A stretch of DNA of 5,746 nucleotides from Caulobacteraceae bacterium (GTDB taxonomy: Bacteria > Pseudomonadota > Alphaproteobacteria > Caulobacterales > Caulobacteraceae), in contig CANKPO010000102.1 of assembly GCA_947484535.1 (NCBI GenBank), forward strand, positions 1 to 5,746. Reading direction: 5' to 3'. The notes under the pieces were generated by a model. The model was given only the letters and a program-made list of their open reading frames with translations, was not told the origin of the DNA and did no database searches. Positions 5,261 through 5,746 of the stretch are shown here, piece after piece (within the stretch, counting starts at the first letter, position 1; every line of letters starts with the position of its first letter). A program made the translations under genes and the position numbers.

Positions 5261-5746
5261 GACCGGTTCCGCCTTGGTAGCTGTCTTCTTCACCGCCGCC
5301 TTTTTGACTGCCGCCTTCTTCGCAGCCGGTTTTTTGGCAGCGGGCTTTTTCGCCGCAACCTTCTTAACCGGCGCAGCCTTTTCGGCCTTCACCTTGGCCG
5401 GAGCCTTCTTTTTCTTGCCGCCGCCCTTGGCTTCGCGTTCAGCCAGCAGGCGCACGGCCTCTTCAAGCGTCAGGTCGCTCGGCTCCGAGCCCTTGGGAAC
5501 GTTGGCATTGGTGTCGCCGTGTTTGATATAGGGACCAAAACGGCCCGACAGGATCTTGACCGGCTTGCCGGTTTCGGGGTGAACACCGAGATCTTTTAGG
5601 GCCGCAGCTTCAGTTCGGCCTCGTCCGCGTCCGCCGCCAGCGCGCTTTTCCGCGAGCACCGTAACAGCCCGGTTCAGGCCGACCTCGAACACCTCTTCGG
5701 CGCTCTCCAGATTGGCATAGGTGCCCGAATGCTGGACATAGGGGCC
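5258..5746 (-). CDS. topA: DNA topoisomerase I, C-terminal part (5' end outside window)
   Basis: The frame is open to the right edge and ends with TAA at plus 5258-5260, giving 162 C-terminal residues. Residues 1-37 (starting GPYVQHSGTYANL, then EVFEVGLNRAVTVLAEK) and 53-105 (GRFGPYIKHGDTNANVPKG, then LTLEEAVRLLAERE) are two copies of the topoisomerase C-terminal repeat, FGPY(V/I)-H-x(5)A-(L/V)P..., which follows the catalytic domain in TopA of many Alphaproteobacteria. The toprim and active-site tyrosine regions are not in the window. The protein ends with a tail of about 56 residues containing some 21 lysines, including five AAKKP-like pentapeptides. Basic TopA tails are known in other bacteria to bind DNA and aid processive relaxation of negative supercoils; that role here is inference. 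uvrA follows on the same strand after 455 bp filled with repeats and its own promoter. Confidence 0.93.
   Translation of the reverse strand, partial: GPYVQHSGTYANLESAEEVFEVGLNRAVTVLAEKRAGGGRGRGRTEAAALKDLGVHPETGKPVKILSGRFGPYIKHGDTNANVPKGSEPSDLTLEEAVRLLAEREAKGGGKKKKAPAKVKAEKAAPVKKVAAKKPAAKKPAAKKAAVKKAAVKKTATKAEPV
5282..5356 (-). repeat. Coding 15-bp repeat: five Lys/Ala pentapeptides in the TopA tail
   Basis: Five consecutive 15-bp units encode AAKKP, AAKKP, AAKKA, AVKKA and AVKKT (residues 131-155 of the visible part). Codon third positions vary between units (AAG/AAA, GCC/GCG/GCT), so the repeat is better kept at protein than at DNA level. Such arrays resemble the tails of histone H1-like proteins and are prone to change in copy number. 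Confidence 0.8.

Overview
The window suggests an alphaproteobacterium, most likely a member of the Caulobacterales or a close relative. The grounds are the alphaproteobacterial form of UvrA (a CPVSG motif where most UvrAs have CxxC), a GAAC-N7-GAAC LexA operator typical of this class, the Lys/Ala-rich tail of TopA, and palindromic intergenic repeats of a kind I recall from such genomes. This placement rests on sequence reading and memory, not on a search.

Layout, left to right: (1) positions 1-722, plus strand, the 3' part of an unrecognised polytopic inner-membrane protein; (2) 738-1349, minus strand, a complete glutathione S-transferase-family gene convergent with it; (3) 1350-1895, an intergenic stretch made almost wholly of palindromic repeats; (4) 1896-4802, minus strand, complete uvrA; (5) 4803-5257, a second repeat-rich intergenic region that also carries the uvrA promoter and a LexA box; (6) 5258-5746, minus strand, the 3' end of topA, whose 5' part lies beyond the right edge.

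The minus-strand order topA - uvrA - gst places a DNA supercoiling enzyme and the damage-recognition subunit of nucleotide excision repair side by side. The long repeat-filled gaps, the possible terminators in them and the separate LexA-type operator argue that these are independent transcription units and not an operon. uvrA is probably SOS-induced.

The most interesting material is in the two gaps around uvrA. A palindromic block of 100 bp (here called family 1) occurs three times in the same orientation. In two of these cases it is followed by a second, C/G-rich palindromic block (family 2). Blocks are preceded by a short head, AAACAAG, and units end in a tail, T(T/A)CATCCACT. One copy of family 1 shows a compensatory base-pair change, so its arms probably pair in DNA or RNA. 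Read on the coding (minus) strand, each family-1 block ends in a GC stem followed by CTTGTTT, resembling an intrinsic terminator. Three other repeat types (a TCATTGCGAG element, a TCCCCGC hairpin and a CTTGTCGAAGG element touching the topA stop codon) are packed between them. I found no RNA gene, CRISPR array, transposase or prophage gene.
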